DNA of 64,000 nucleotides from Rhypophila decipiens (Eukaryota; Ascomycota; Sordariomycetes; Sordariales; Naviculisporaceae): assembly GCA_033297075.1 (NCBI GenBank), contig MU858210.1:1-64000 (forward strand). Direction: 5' to 3'. The translations under genes were made by a program, and so were the position numbers. This document shows, piece after piece, positions 9,256-20,107 of the stretch (positions are counted from its first letter, which is position 1; the number at the start of each line of letters is the position of its first letter). The notes below the pieces were generated by a model. The model saw only the letters and a list, made by a program, of their open reading frames with translations, had not been told where the DNA came from and searched no databases.

Positions 9256-10152
9256 GATAGCAGTGGCTCTGGAGATTTCGCGTCAGCTGTTGGAAATCCG
9301 TAAAATATTCTGGTGTTTGTAAAGAGGAAGTTATAAGGGACTCGGACGATCATGGAGGTGTTTAGCTCAAAATATGCCCCTTCGCCGTTCAGCCAGCGGG
9401 TTAGGCCTTAAGATCTGTATAGACCACAATGCCCAACAAGAGCCTCATCCGTCACCAAACTCCCGAAAGATGGGTGCCACGTCACGAGGCATGCAGGACC
9501 GGAAAAGTGGGAGTGGCACTCCCGCTGTCGTCAGGCGAAAATACCAGACAATTCATGTAGTATTTGAGACATGTCGGGGAGGCGCAGTATTACGCAGCCA
9601 AGAAATGTCCACATCGCCCGGCGCCTATGAAGACAATTTTGAGGTGCACTGCCCGTCAAAAGAAAAATCCAAAACTTTCGACTTTGGAATTCTGGAGATG
9701 AAGTATTCCAATTCCGGCATTTTACTTGCTTTATTTTGCTTCACGACTAACCAAACAAGGCAGGATGTACAGATCACAGAACGAACCCCAGCATATTGAC
9801 ATTGAGCTCGGTGTGCCTGACTCTGCGAGACATGCACAACTGCCATCGTCAACACCATCGCCATCATCGCCATCATCATGGCCACCAAGTTGGACTGGCT
9901 GCTTAAGATCTATGAAACGGATCAACATCAGCAGGTCCTTTCCCTGGCGATTTGGTGACAAATCGACCACCCGCGAAACGACAGGCACGACGGATCATCA
10001 ATTGCCATTATACCACAGTGGGTTCAATCGCCTGCGTAAAGCGTGGCCCGTCTACCTCTATAAATCCCTTCTGAAGTTATCATTGTCGACCTAACACTCC
10101 ATACGAAATAGTTGAGGACTTCCCGAACAGTTACCCTCGCTTCTCAGCTCTC
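9256..10152. other. Intergenic region upstream of DUF6594 gene
   Basis: About 900 bp between two divergent genes. I specifically looked here for a gasdermin-like or other pore-forming gene because of the neighbouring proteases and saw none. The 100-140 codon open frames overlap on both strands and have no domain-like pattern. A short CAT/CGC-rich microsatellite lies near 9850-9890. Confidence 0.5.
10059..10065 (+). promoter_or_regulatory. Probable TATA box of the DUF6594 gene
   Basis: TATAAAT in a CT-rich context about 90 bp before the ATG at 10153, a usual distance for fungal genes. No other good candidate lies between it and the start codon. Confidence 0.5.
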
Positions 10153-11213
10153 ATGGCCGCTCACGACTCCTTGCTCGTAACCAGACGCTTCTCTCACTTA
10201 CGAACGCGCCTACTTCTGCTAGAGCAGGACCGGGTGGCCGAGCTAGAGGAAAAGCTGAACAAAATCGACCGAGACGAAACCCGGAAGCTCTTCCTGGGCA
10301 ACAGACGAAGAGACAAGAATGAAGAGAGGTTGTCTGTCCTTGAGGACCTGAGAGGGGCTTTGAAGTCGTATGGTAGGCATTTATTTGTTTCTTTGGGATT
10401 AAAGGAAGGCCACGAGGTGTAAGAAGTAGACATCGGGCATGGGAGCTACATCAACAATGATGAACAAAAGAATTATAGCACTGACAGCTTCGCCACAGAC
10501 GATCTAGTGGAGCGTAGCTTCCGCATGCTCCTTCCCCAGCCCGCACACCCTAAAGATGTGGAAAATCTCCAAAACTGGCACGAGGCAAACGGAAGCATCG
10601 CGAGATCAGAAATTGCCTTCCTTGAGCGGCAGGATGACTTGATGTCGCCTTTGTCATTGTCATCGGGCCCAGAAGCGCTACCAGCATGGGTCGAGAGGCG
10701 TGTGACAGAGAAGCTGCTCGCTTGCTTAGGAGTCAGTACACGTCACCAACCTCTGTTCAAGACAACACCCTCTCTTGTTTGGCTATGGCCTTGCTAACTG
10801 CCCACCTGTATCCGTCTTCCCCCGAATACAGCTTCGTAAATCAAGCGTATCAAAGGACCCCCTGGTGCGGATTTACTCACGACAGTCTACGGCTTTGCTT
10901 ACCCGCGCGATCATCACCTCGATGGTGATTATCCTCGTTCTGCTGCCCATGATTATATGCTACCGGGTAGAAGAGCAGGACGCGAGGCTGGCTATTGTGG
11001 TCACGAGCACGGCACTCTTTTTATTTGCTCTGTCGTTGGCAACTGGCAAGGACAGGATGCTGGAGTTGGTTGTAGCCGGTGCGACGTACGTAACCTCATC
11101 CCTGAGCAGGAACATTATGCTTGTTGAGTTTTCTCTGACATTGGCATACGTTTTGCAGGTATACGACTGTGTTGGTGGTTTTTATCACGGGGCCGGGTGG
11201 GGGTCCATCCTGA
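10153..11213 (+). CDS. DUF6594 domain membrane protein (four exons)
   Basis: The spliced model is 278 aa: exons 10153-10372, 10424-10731, 10832-11085 and 11159-11213. Introns are 51, 100 and 73 nt, the last two with donors GTCAGT and GTACGT and acceptors ATACAG and TTGCAG; the second has a TGCTAAC branch site. All junctions keep frame. The N-terminal part is a charged coiled coil (RRFSHLRTRLLLLEQD, then FLGNRRRDKNEER), the middle has the family's LQNWHEANGSIARSE block, and the C-terminus has three hydrophobic helices (around ITSMVIILVLLPMIICY, IVVTSTALFLFALSL and TYTTVLVVFITG). This order is diagnostic of DUF6594, a fungus-restricted family without known biochemical function. It lies beside the caspase-like and CHAT proteases, making it a candidate membrane-acting partner; that is inference. 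The third-exon start is the least certain junction. Confidence 0.85.
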
Positions 11214-11730
11214 ATCAAACGGATACTGAGAAGGTCTTGAGCCTCCAAGGCCATTGTAAATGACTGAACTTTAAGCTTTTAGATGAATCTGGCTTTGGAG
11301 AGTGGACTTCAAGTTAGGGAGAAGCAGAACGGCGGCCCGGCTTCTTTACATGTTGTGTTAGTACATCCCGTAGCGAGACGAGAACAGCACATGAGGGGGC
11401 CCCCGGCTATCAGGTACATGGGTAACAAGACATGCATTGTTGCGGGTAGGAATGGGTGAGATTATTCATGTAGAAAATGTTGGCTTTTGGGAGGACGTTC
11501 TTGAAATAGCTTGAATTTAGGATAACATGTTTTGCCACATTCATTTCTACTCCTTGTCCTCTCCATCTCTGTGTCTCAGCCCTTCTCTGCATGGGACTCG
11601 GATCTTCTCGTATCGTGCCATCCGACCCAGCCCATTCCGCAGCTCGATCGCTGGATCCATGCAGGCCAAGGAGCAACGAAGGATACATTCACCGTGTGTG
11701 CTCAGGGCTAGAGACGATATCCCTCCAAGA
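11214..11730. other. Convergent intergenic region
   Basis: About 520 bp between the convergent ends of the DUF6594 and MYND genes. I see only 3' untranslated sequence; open frames are short and overlap on both strands. Confidence 0.5.
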
Positions 11731-12390
11731 TCAACGTAAACGAGACGCATCAAGAAGGCTCATGTGCCTGGGACCTTCCCCGACCTCGGCCGCAGCCAAC
11801 ATTTCTCTCATGGCAGTGCCATTGGTACCCCCCGGCCCTCTCCCATAGACTGCCTCGGCGAACATCCTCAACTGCATCGCGAACTTGTCATCGCCATAAT
11901 GTTGGTTGATGCCTGCCTTGTCGACCTTCTGGTGCACATTCGCGTAGGCGTCACCGCTCTTGCCAATGTTGAGACACTCTTCTCTTGTCTCGGCGGTCCA
12001 CCAAGAGGGCAGCAGGCCGGTCTTGTGCTCTACGCTGTCCAAGAAGCGCTGAAAGCCGATCACCGGGTCGCCACCGCTGTAGAGGCTGTCGGGGCTCGCG
12101 ATGCCGTCGAATTTGTACTCGTCGTCCACTCGCAGTCGATAGGCGTCGATCAGCAGAGTGAAGACGTCTTTCTCGGGACGGTCGTGCAGCCAAGTGCCGT
12201 CGCCAAGACGGGTGAACGGGTTCGAGACGTGGGTGTCGAGTGGAGGAGGGCCTTTACCGCAGAGCTTCTTGTGTGCCTTCCAGTCGTCCTTTTGGCAGTC
12301 CCGTGAGCAGTAGGGAGTGACGTTGCATTTGGCGCACTTCTTGAGGGAGACCTCCGGGGGAGACTTTCCGCAGGCTGTGCAAGACGACAT
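11731..12390 (-). CDS. MYND-type zinc finger protein
   Basis: 219 aa, single exon, ATG at 12390. Residues 5-44 form a complete MYND finger: CTACGK, then CAKC, YCSRDCQ, and H with the last Cys in HKKLC, giving the C-x2-C, C-x2-C, C-x3-C, H-x3-C ligand order for two zinc ions. The remaining 170 aa are soluble and resemble the tails of fungal MYND-only proteins; there is no SET domain, so it is not a SMYD methyltransferase. MYND fingers bind proline-rich peptides, so the protein may be an adaptor or co-regulator. Directly upstream on the same strand is a P450 pseudogene whose open frame now reads into this gene in another frame. Confidence 0.85.
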   Translation of the reverse strand: MSSCTACGKSPPEVSLKKCAKCNVTPYCSRDCQKDDWKAHKKLCGKGPPPLDTHVSNPFTRLGDGTWLHDRPEKDVFTLLIDAYRLRVDDEYKFDGIASPDSLYSGGDPVIGFQRFLDSVEHKTGLLPSWWTAETREECLNIGKSGDAYANVHQKVDKAGINQHYGDDKFAMQLRMFAEAVYGRGPGGTNGTAMREMLAAAEVGEGPRHMSLLDASRLR

Positions 12391-12655
12391 TGTGTTTTTG
12401 TTTTGTGTTGGCGATGTAGTGTTGTGAATGATGTTGAGGAAGGTTGATGTTTCGTGAAGGAAAATGTGGAAAGATGACGAGTGTTGACGCTATTTCAGTT
12501 CTTAGAAATGGCGGACCTGTCACTGGGTCCGGACTCCGGATGGATGCATTATTCCGGATGCGTTGTCCAGTGGGTACCCGTGACTGGTGATGCCGAGAAA
12601 AAGGGGGGCTAAGCACTAAGACTACTACTAATTTAGGTAACATTTCCACGTTATT

Positions 12656-14205
12656 CTTTGCCTCTTCTCTCCTCTGTACCTCAAGCTTTACCATGGGGTT
12701 CACCATAGTGTAAAACCCCATCGGCAAAACATCTGCACCGCAACCATCCTGTAGACGGATATCATACTTGAGAAGAATATGAGACAGGGCCAACTTCAGG
12801 ATGTTGTTGGCAAAGAATCGCCCCGGGCAAATATGGCGACCGCCACCAAACACATGATAGTCCGCGCTTGATTGAACAAACTGGCTGGATGTATCACCTG
12901 CCTCCCGTCGCCGAAGAAATCTGTAGCCATCGAACTCGTATGGTTTGGGATAGACAGCCGGGTCCCAGAGATTCATGGACTCGACCATGATATGGGAACC
13001 GCGGGGGATGATGTTGCCGTCAGGGAGGGTGGTGTCGTTCAAGGCGATCCGCTCGAGAGCGACTGTAATGCCAACTGAATGTCAGAAGCTGTGAATCCAT
13101 GGCCGGGGTAACCTAGGGGGTCCAGCTCACCTTTGGGACTCGAAAGTATTTGTGCCTCTTTCATCACACTGTCCAGCAGGACCATGTTTGTCAAGGCAGA
13201 TATCGTTGCTCCATGCGTGGTTACCTGCTCGGTGACCTCCTTTCTCAGAGCCGGAACGATGTCGGGGTGCGTCGCAATTTCAACAAGAATCTGCCTGAAC
13301 GCCTCGGACGTGGTGAACAACCCAGCCATGGCGAGAGACAGCTGGATGTCGCCTGCTTCGCCTTTTACGCCAGCGGCCTGCGTCCATGAGAGAGCATCGT
13401 TGAACTGCGAACATTCGCGGCCCTCCAGCTTGGCCTTGAGGGCTTCTTCCTGCCTCTGCGCCGTGACTTGGTTCATGATGATGCGCGCGCGCGTGACGAG
13501 CTTGCGGCAAGTGGTCGGATTGGGGAGGAACCACTGGACAAGGGATCTTGACCAAGGGGGGTACGCCTAAAGATCGCCGACGGCTGCGAAGAAACTCATC
13601 ACATAGTTTTGAACAAGGTCCAGCCACTCAGGGTCGTCGCACTTTTCTGGTCCAACGAAGACGGACGAGGACCCACGCGCAATGACGCCCGTGGTGTCCT
13701 TGTACCAGTCGATGGTATGCCATGAGTCGGCATTCCCCCAGAGGCTGTCGAGCCCTCTTGCTATGCTCAAGCTCATTGTCGCAATGGTACTGGCATTTTG
13801 ACACATCTTGGAACGGATTACAGTCTTGAGTGCTTCATCTGCGGAATGGAGCACAGTCTGCGCCTCGAATCCTGGGAATCCGGCGAAAAAGTCTTTCTTG
13901 ACTAGCTCCTTGTGGTCAAGGTCTTTGTTGGCTTTCACCCAGCCGGCGAGGGTGTGTGGGAGAATGATTTTGACACCATAGGGGACCTTGACGCAGAACG
14001 GACTGTTGAGTCTTGCTAAGCCGTCGCTGATGATCTTGCCGGCATGCTGATGCAGGGCGCTGCGAGCTTTGCGACCGCGAAAGTCGTTCGGAAAAGTATT
14101 CAACAGAGGAAAGGGAGGACTTCTTGGCCGGAGGAAGTATATTCCTGCGATAATGGCCAATGTTGTCCAAATGCGAAAGTCGCAAACAATCTGGTTGATA
14201 GTCAT
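12656..14205 (-). pseudogene. Cytochrome P450 monooxygenase, inactivated
   Basis: The frame from ATG 14205 gives an N-terminal membrane anchor (WTTLAIIAGIYFL) and typical P450 sequence, with an intron at 13130-13075 (donor GTGAGC). The haem-binding loop FGGGRHICPGRFFA and the AGLFTTSEAF I-helix region are intact. Three lesions argue for loss. (1) An in-frame TAG at 13569-13567 lies between VGDL and AYPPWSRSLVQWFLP, in the middle of conserved sequence with no room for an intron. (2) The K-helix reads MKEAQIL, so the invariant Arg of the ExxR motif is Ile. (3) There is no stop where the family ends (after VKLEVQRREEAK); the frame runs on to 12254, inside the MYND gene. The CAG-to-TAG type change fits a C-to-T transition at CpA, as repeat-induced point mutation makes, but one change proves nothing. 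The living enzyme would have been an ER-bound monooxygenase of secondary metabolism type. Confidence 0.8.
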
Positions 14206-14554
14206 GGCGAGGAAGCTTTGATTTACTTCAAGGAGAGGAATATGATGAAAACCCCCATAAAGGACGTCCCTTTTTTCGCAAGATGAGGTCTCGCAGCTCC
14301 TGATATACTAGGTACCGGAAAACTTTCCGACACTAGCTCACTTGGCAAATCACATCTAGGTGGAGCGAGCTGGGACAGGGTGGATATGACGAAGAGTTAC
14401 ACCGAACAACCAGACCTCACCTCGCTAATCTCAGCCTGGGATATTTATTTGGACCACTTTCTGGCTAGTCATTCAAGACTCAAGATTCACAGTCGCGCGC
14501 CATCATAATTACCCATACTTATCCGTACATGATGCTCGCCCTAACTCAAGTTCC
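14206..14554. other. Intergenic region between P450 pseudogene and secreted-protein gene
   Basis: About 350 bp upstream of the P450 start. An ATATTTATTTGG stretch near 14449 could be a TATA-like element. I see no gene or repeat here. Confidence 0.4.
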
Positions 14555-15037
14555 TCAGCTTTGTACCCAGGTATAATCACCCTGTACAACACCGCCAATC
14601 TTCCACGGGGCACACGTCTCAGTCCCATTCGACACCGATCCATCACAACCAGTCAGGGTCCCCTTTGTACAGACAAAGACGGGAGTAAACCCAATTCGCC
14701 CAATCACTCCGGCCCGATATGTGAAAGCATACTGACGGCCCTTGGTCTCGGGCCGAGAAAACGGTATCGACAGACTGGTGGATATAATCACGAGGGGATC
14801 CCCAGTCGAGAGTTCGAAGCCGGTAGACACCTCAATGGTCTCATCATAAGTTGCTGTGGAGACGAAGCCCTTTGGGAAAGGCCCGATGGTTGCCGAGATA
14901 ATGATCGTGTCAAATGTTTTAAAGTATGGTTCTGGGTTGTCCGTTGCTAGGGCGTATGACCCATCTTGCCAAACATCACAGCCATAGGTAAAAGGCAGAA
15001 GGCTGACACCCAGGAGGATGAGAGTATGCCTCATCAT
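14555..15037 (-). CDS. Small secreted protein, function unknown
   Basis: 160 aa, single exon. The N-terminus is a clear secretion signal (MMRHTLILLGVSLLPFTYG, cleavage just before CDVW). The mature protein of about 140 aa is rich in Thr, Ser, Gly and Ile, strongly beta-type, and has four Cys (in GCD, FVCTKG, TGCDG and ETCAPW) that could form two disulfides, plus one N-glycosylation site (NGTE). I do not recognise a named family. The size, signal and disulfide pattern fit an extracellular or cell-wall protein; an effector role is possible but unsupported. The second Met of the MM start is equally usable. Confidence 0.7.
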   Translation of the reverse strand: MMRHTLILLGVSLLPFTYGCDVWQDGSYALATDNPEPYFKTFDTIIISATIGPFPKGFVSTATYDETIEVSTGFELSTGDPLVIISTSLSIPFSRPETKGRQYAFTYRAGVIGRIGFTPVFVCTKGTLTGCDGSVSNGTETCAPWKIGGVVQGDYTWVQS

Positions 15038-16193
15038 GTTGGTGGTGGAACTGTGGAGCGGACAGGTTTGAGGATGCTTTTGGTTTTGGAAAAGGTGATG
15101 TTTGGGATGATCGAGTTTGGGCTATTACAAGTTGCGTGCCCCTTTGCAGCAAGGAGGTCCTAATGGGTTCTTATACGGATTGTCAGCATACCGTGATCAT
15201 CTATCAATACCAAGTTCAAAGACAGTTGCTCGGACTTATGACGTCGTGCGATATACGCACCCAGTGTTGCCAGGCCGGTTATAGCAGTGCTCGTTCATTT
15301 GGACAAGATCAAACCGGCACACTGTGATACGGTCAGATTCTTGGCACGTCTTCAATGCCACCTTCGAGCCAACAACTTGGCATAAGAGATCAACATCATC
15401 TCGACTTCCAACACTGGTGAAGATCCCCTTTCTACGGCACGAAGAACCAACAGCTAACTTGAGCCAATATATAACTCAACTTGGCACCTCGACAGGACAA
15501 GGAGTATCGCCAAATACTACCTTTCAAGTAGGTGCTTGCGGCTCCCACGATTACTCCCAGAAGATTTCTATCGATGTAAGAGCTTGTGCAACAATGTCCC
15601 TGGTCCATGGCCCTCGTCATCGCAGGGAAGTGATAGAGAGGTCCATCTTCTCATCTGTGTGAATACAGTGATGAGCTCACACGGGTAGACATATCACGAA
15701 CTCCTCTCATGACGATCAAGGTTCAGTTGATACGTGAGCATGCCAGTGCTGACTTTTTCCTTACACTTGGGCTCCTCGCCAATTTCAAGATGGGTGAAAG
15801 CATGTGATTGTGTTCCAATCCGTTTGTTTTTCCACTATGCTGCCTGCACGTGGCGGACCCGTCGATCTCGTAAACAATTCTCATAAACGATCCATGGCTG
15901 CCAAATACCAACCATCAGATCAGGCAATAGGTTACGAGGCTGCTATCCGATTGTTGACAAATGACGTCAATCCCCTCCAACCGTTGCCCGGGGTTGTATT
16001 TCAGGAGTGTGTTGGTTCTCGACGGGGCTTGGCACACGTTTTCCTTGAACACGAGCAACACGACTCGGACAGGACGGAGTTGAAAAGGGAACGGAACTTT
16101 CTCGCCGTCAAAGAGCTTTGGACACGGGTCAGACACGGATCACAAGCTTCAGTTCTTCCAGTATTCCCGACCAAGCGCCACCAATTTCACACC
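15038..16193. other. Intergenic region
   Basis: About 1.15 kb between divergent genes for two secreted proteins. It contains a 189-codon open frame that overlaps the downstream gene's first exon in its last 60 codons, but its first 130 codons show no conserved pattern and are read as 5' leader. No repeats were seen. Confidence 0.5.
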
Positions 16194-17197
16194 ATGATGG
16201 TCATCTTGCGAACCTTGGCCTTGGGCCTCCTCCTTGTCGTGTCGACTTCGGCCTTCAACTGGACTGATCTCGAACCCCCTGGACTGGCACCCAACGAAAC
16301 ACGCTTCATTGCATTCAAGCCGTATCCCGAAGACCCAGAGTACAAGTCGACAGAATGGACATGGCGTAAGTGACATTTGTCCGTGCTGATGGTAGGAGAT
16401 TTCACCCACTGACACGGCACATCTAACACGAGATAGGCGTCAACATAACCGACATTCCAGCCCCAGACGAGGAAACCAATTATCCACTCGGCAAGCCCAG
16501 TGCAAGATCGCCCGACACTCGCGCTCTGCTGGTCACCTACGATCTCTCCTGGCCGGGTGGAGGATTGCTCCAAGACACCGTCTCGAACGACGCACCAGGT
16601 TTCTGTGTGACCTATCCTTATACCATCGGCAGTATGCCAAACGTGACCAACAAGTGGCCCGAGGCAAATACCGACTCTCCCGACTGTGCGCCAGTCCTTG
16701 GACAGGCATGCGTTGACGCGATAGTGAAGATGGCCGCAAAGCCTGATCCTACTAGGGATAGCTGCGAGGTACACAGGTCGTGGTGGACGCTCCCGGAGTG
16801 CGAGAGCTCGTTCGGATATCACAACCGCCATCGCGAGAGCCCTTTTGGATTCTACTACAACCTGGCTTCTGGAATGGATCCGAACCCGGGGAAGGCGTTC
16901 AACTGGATTGGGTACACGTATGACGGAGCGAACAACCAGTCCATCTACGAATCAGCCGTGATCATGCTGCAGATTGTCATGTTTCATTCTACAGCACCTC
17001 GGTCTGGATGGTTGAATCAGTCGGACCCGAAGCCCAGAAAACCCATGTTGGCTTGCATGAGGGTCAAGACTGACAAGCTCTCTGAAGAGATATACCAGCG
17101 AATTGCCGACGGGAATTCCGGGTACAGGAATGGCGTGGACGTGGGCATGACATTGGGAGTTTTGGGTCTTGCAATCGTGGTCGCATGGGCTCTGTAG
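16194..17197 (+). CDS. Secreted, probably GPI-anchored glycoprotein (two exons)
   Basis: The spliced model is 310 aa: exon 1 16194-16365, intron 16366-16436 (71 nt, donor GTAAGT, branch ATCTAAC, acceptor GATAG), exon 2 16437-17197. The start has a signal peptide (MMVILRTLALGLLLVVSTSA). The mature part has several N-glycosylation sites (NWT, NET, NIT, NVT, NQS) and about six Cys (FCVTYP, DCAPVLGQAC, SCEVH, ECESS, ACMRV). The last 20 residues are a hydrophobic tail without a cytoplasmic end (VGMTLGVLGLAIVVAWAL), preceded by small residues (NSGYRNG), the usual layout of a GPI attachment signal. I do not recognise the family. It probably sits at the cell wall or plasma membrane outer face. Confidence 0.75.
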
Positions 17198-18091
17198 GTT
17201 GATTCCAGCATTCGCAGCGAGATATCGCCAAATGTAATTGACTAAGGTGGTCATAATGAGGCTAATGAAGATAGAAAAGACGGGCCCGAGACGGAATCAG
17301 CATTGATATTACCTTGGTCTTAATTATGCATGAGCCACAAATGCATTTCCACAAAATGTTGCTGATGCTTGGTGCCGATGTCGTCACCCGCATCCATTTG
17401 AATGCTTGTTTCGGTCTGTGAATGTGATAAACACCTGCAGGCATTCATTTCCCATGTACCAATCAGCTTCAAGCTTGTCCGTTTACTATGAATCGGTTTG
17501 ATACTGTTTAATCGCCTCCCAAGTGGATGCCGAGTCAAGACTATGAAAAGACCCACCGTCACACCACCATGGACACATCACCATGACATGGCCTAGACGC
17601 CGTAATCACCCGACCTAAAGACCGTTGGAGTCATGACACTATTCCCAAAAGACCACATTAGGAATCCCGTCCGGGGTGCCATATCTCGGCCAAACCATTG
17701 TTTGAGGTTGCGTCTACATTATCGCCGTCCCCGCCCTCACATTGCCACTCGTCCTCCGTCCTTTGGGTCTAGACAGAAACACATATAAACTGGCAACCCA
17801 TGCAGCAGTCTTTTCTCTTTCTACCTTTGTTTCTTCCCACCTCTCGCCATCAAGGTGTTTAAGCCCCCCTGAAAACACAAAGTGCAATCCTGTGCCCTAA
17901 CAACGCTTGACACCGACGGATATCCAGGCATCATCATCCATCTTTACCAAGCGTTGCTTTCGGCGGGACTCGTCGAGGTTCGTCATTTCCACTCAAGCTG
18001 GGACGGTCCATTCTCCTTTAGATGACGACTGGCTGACCGAGACTCGGAATCAGGACAGCAATCAACCACGGCATCTCATCTGCGGTTCAAC
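17198..18091. other. Intergenic region and leader of the 79-aa gene
   Basis: About 890 bp. A TATAAA at 17784-17789 followed by a strongly CT-rich tract (17810-17850) looks like a promoter about 300 bp before the 18092 start, implying a long leader or a leader intron. I see nothing else. Confidence 0.45.
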
Positions 18092-18331
18092 ATGATCGTC
18101 ACCCGGGCGATTTCTGTCACAAACTTTCTGGTTGCTACTTCGGCGTTGGGCTTTCAGGTGTGCGTTCTATACCCGTGGCATAAACAGCTGGACGAAGATT
18201 TCGAGGCACTGAAAAAGGAACACTTGCGGCTTCTCCACATCATCGAGAAGAACAACGTTGAACGTGCCGCCGAGGTCGCGAAGCCCAGAGGGATTTTAGG
18301 AATTCTCGGTTTTGGTGAACGGAAACCGTGA
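18092..18331 (+). CDS. Small conserved single-pass membrane protein (79 aa)
   Basis: 79 aa, one exon. The first 28 residues form one hydrophobic helix (RAISVTNFLVATSALGFQV) that ends in CVLYPWHKQLDEDF; the rest is an alpha-helical, charged stretch (EALKKEHLRLLHIIEKN) likely to be a short coiled coil, followed by a Gly-rich tail (RGILGILGFGERKP). The small size, N-terminal helix and conserved feel fit the tiny inner-membrane proteins of fungal mitochondria, but no targeting experiment or family name backs this. A CT-rich promoter lies upstream. Confidence 0.65.
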   Translation: MIVTRAISVTNFLVATSALGFQVCVLYPWHKQLDEDFEALKKEHLRLLHIIEKNNVERAAEVAKPRGILGILGFGERKP

Positions 18332-20107
18332 GGTGCGTTATATCCGGGTCAACAGCTGAGACCGCTCATATCCGAACCGGACACTCCAATACTCGCCTGC
18401 ATCATCCACCGTCACTTGCCACGGCAGCCGAGATACTCCAGCACACGCCCGATCGAGCACATCGACAGGCACGTTGCTGGACAAGTTCAACGCCGTCAGG
18501 CTGTACTTGGCTCCCGCCTTGGCCGGTGCTGTTTATTCCTTCTTTACCCATGACGTCCTCACGGGACGCCCGTTGACATGTATGCCCTCCCAGCTGCCTC
18601 ATACAGGTTATTCCCCGGAAGAAACAATCCTCTTGGCCGTCAATTCAAAATCTAGATGCTGATGGTGCACCCTTTTAGTGTAAAGACGAGGGGTTCGGAT
18701 TCCCGTCCCCTGGCCAAAGCCACCGAGGTCGAGTCCCGCTGACTGGTTGTTGAAACCAAGGTCAGCGTGAATGTAAGGAAGAAGGTGTGTTGACGGCAGT
18801 GCTTCCCTGTCTTTTGTCCAAAATGGCGAATATGGCACGCTGGCGTTGACATTGGCCACGGGCAGGCGGCTCGGAGCCAACTTATCTTGATCCCTTGCTC
18901 TTTACTTTCAATGTTGCCTTATACAAAATGATAATACCTAATAGACTTTGGACCGTACTTTCCGCTCCTTGTAAATTTCCTGGTAATGACTTGCGTTTGA
19001 TGCCGACTTGTTGTAGTTCCTCAGAGACGTCTGGGTGTTTGAGACGGATGCAAGGGTCGCGTCTCTGTGACTGGGTGACTTGAGTTCAGAAATAGCTGCA
19101 CAGATCTTTGTAACTCGCCGATATGCTTAGGACTGGTCTTGTGCATCCGGCACATCGCCTGAACCTGTATACACACCGTCAGGTATGGTCGCTGCCACCC
19201 ATATCGACCTGTGCCACGCCCCGATGTTTGTTTCCATCCAATCTCGAGTGAGTATTGTTAAGGCGTGGTACGGGATCGTGTCCCGGTTGTCGGGACCGAG
19301 ATTCAGTCGGGTGCTCAGGGTACTTGCGCTCCCGAATCGGAGCTGGGCGGTCTCTGTGCCTCACCACTGCTGGCCCATATCTGCGGATGCTGGGCTCTGG
19401 GTATTTCCCCCTTTCCTGGTTTTCCACTTCTCCGCAAAGTTGACATTTCCAGGGAATGCAACAAGATTGCAACCTGGAGACAGGCCTTTACATTCAAGTG
19501 CCGTGTTTTAAATTGCGAGATTTCACAACGTGCTGTGCCATATTCCCACCGCTTACATCTGGACGCCTGCTGCATCTCTGGTGGAATCAAGGGCTCGATC
19601 CAGCTGGTTCCCTCACCTGTCACGTACCGCATTGACATGTACCCCTTGAGGTAGCCGGCGTGCTCGCCCATCCTCGTGCCGGAACAAGTTGTGAGATGTG
19701 ACCCATCCGATCTGTATATGCTTCTCTCACACACAGATAGATGGACATGCTCACTCTTCACAACCAGGAACCATCAACCCATCTTGGTGTAACTCTGCCA
19801 CTCCCCGGTAAGATATGAACAGATCATACGCGTATATATGCAAGACAGATCGACTGCCAAGGTTCATCCCCGGAATGTATGCTGGTGGCACAGGATCTTG
19901 CGAGAGTGTCTCGAATTCAAGTGACGTTGCCCCGAACTCTTGTCTGCAATGGCTCATTATCCCAGGTCTCATTACCCAGTTGTCAAGATCTGAAATCGTA
20001 AAAGCCCTTGGCCAACAGAAGAGGTATCTCCAGTATCAGAACAAACGCCTGTTTTCAGCCCTCAAAGCAAGCATTCAAGCCCCAAATCACAAATACCAAA
20101 GCTCATA
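18332..20107. other. Intergenic region
   Basis: About 1.8 kb between convergent genes without a supported gene. A frame at 18474-18590 reads LLDKFNAVRLYLAPALAGAV without an ATG and could be a missed exon or relic. A T-arm-like element near 18690 (GGTTCGGATTCC) was examined as a tRNA and rejected. Open frames of 90-150 codons at 19185-19760 overlap on both strands and show no domain pattern. Confidence 0.45.

Noticed and set aside
9374..10094. Candidate gasdermin-like or other effector gene between the small protein and DUF6594
   Set aside because: Frames of 122-141 codons contain no hydrophobic/beta pattern expected of a pore former and cannot be joined by splice sites with branch motifs.
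12254..12655. C-terminal 130-aa extension of the P450 into the MYND gene
   Set aside because: Beyond VKLEVQRREEAK the sequence is not P450-like and overlaps MYND coding sequence in another frame; it is a read-through after loss of the stop.
15804..16193. N-terminal extension of the 16194 gene through the upstream open frame
   Set aside because: The signal peptide starting at 16194 would be buried 130 residues into the protein, and the upstream residues look random.
18474..18662. Frame reading LLDKFNAVRLYLAPALAGAV
   Set aside because: Begins at TTG with no ATG or supported upstream exon; too short to call a gene.
18655..18745. Possible tRNA near 18690 with a GGTTCGGATTCC box B and a TTGGCC/GGCCAA pair of ends
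   Set aside because: No A box, D arm or closing anticodon stem could be drawn, and the T stem has only four pairs; at most a degenerate tRNA-like relic.
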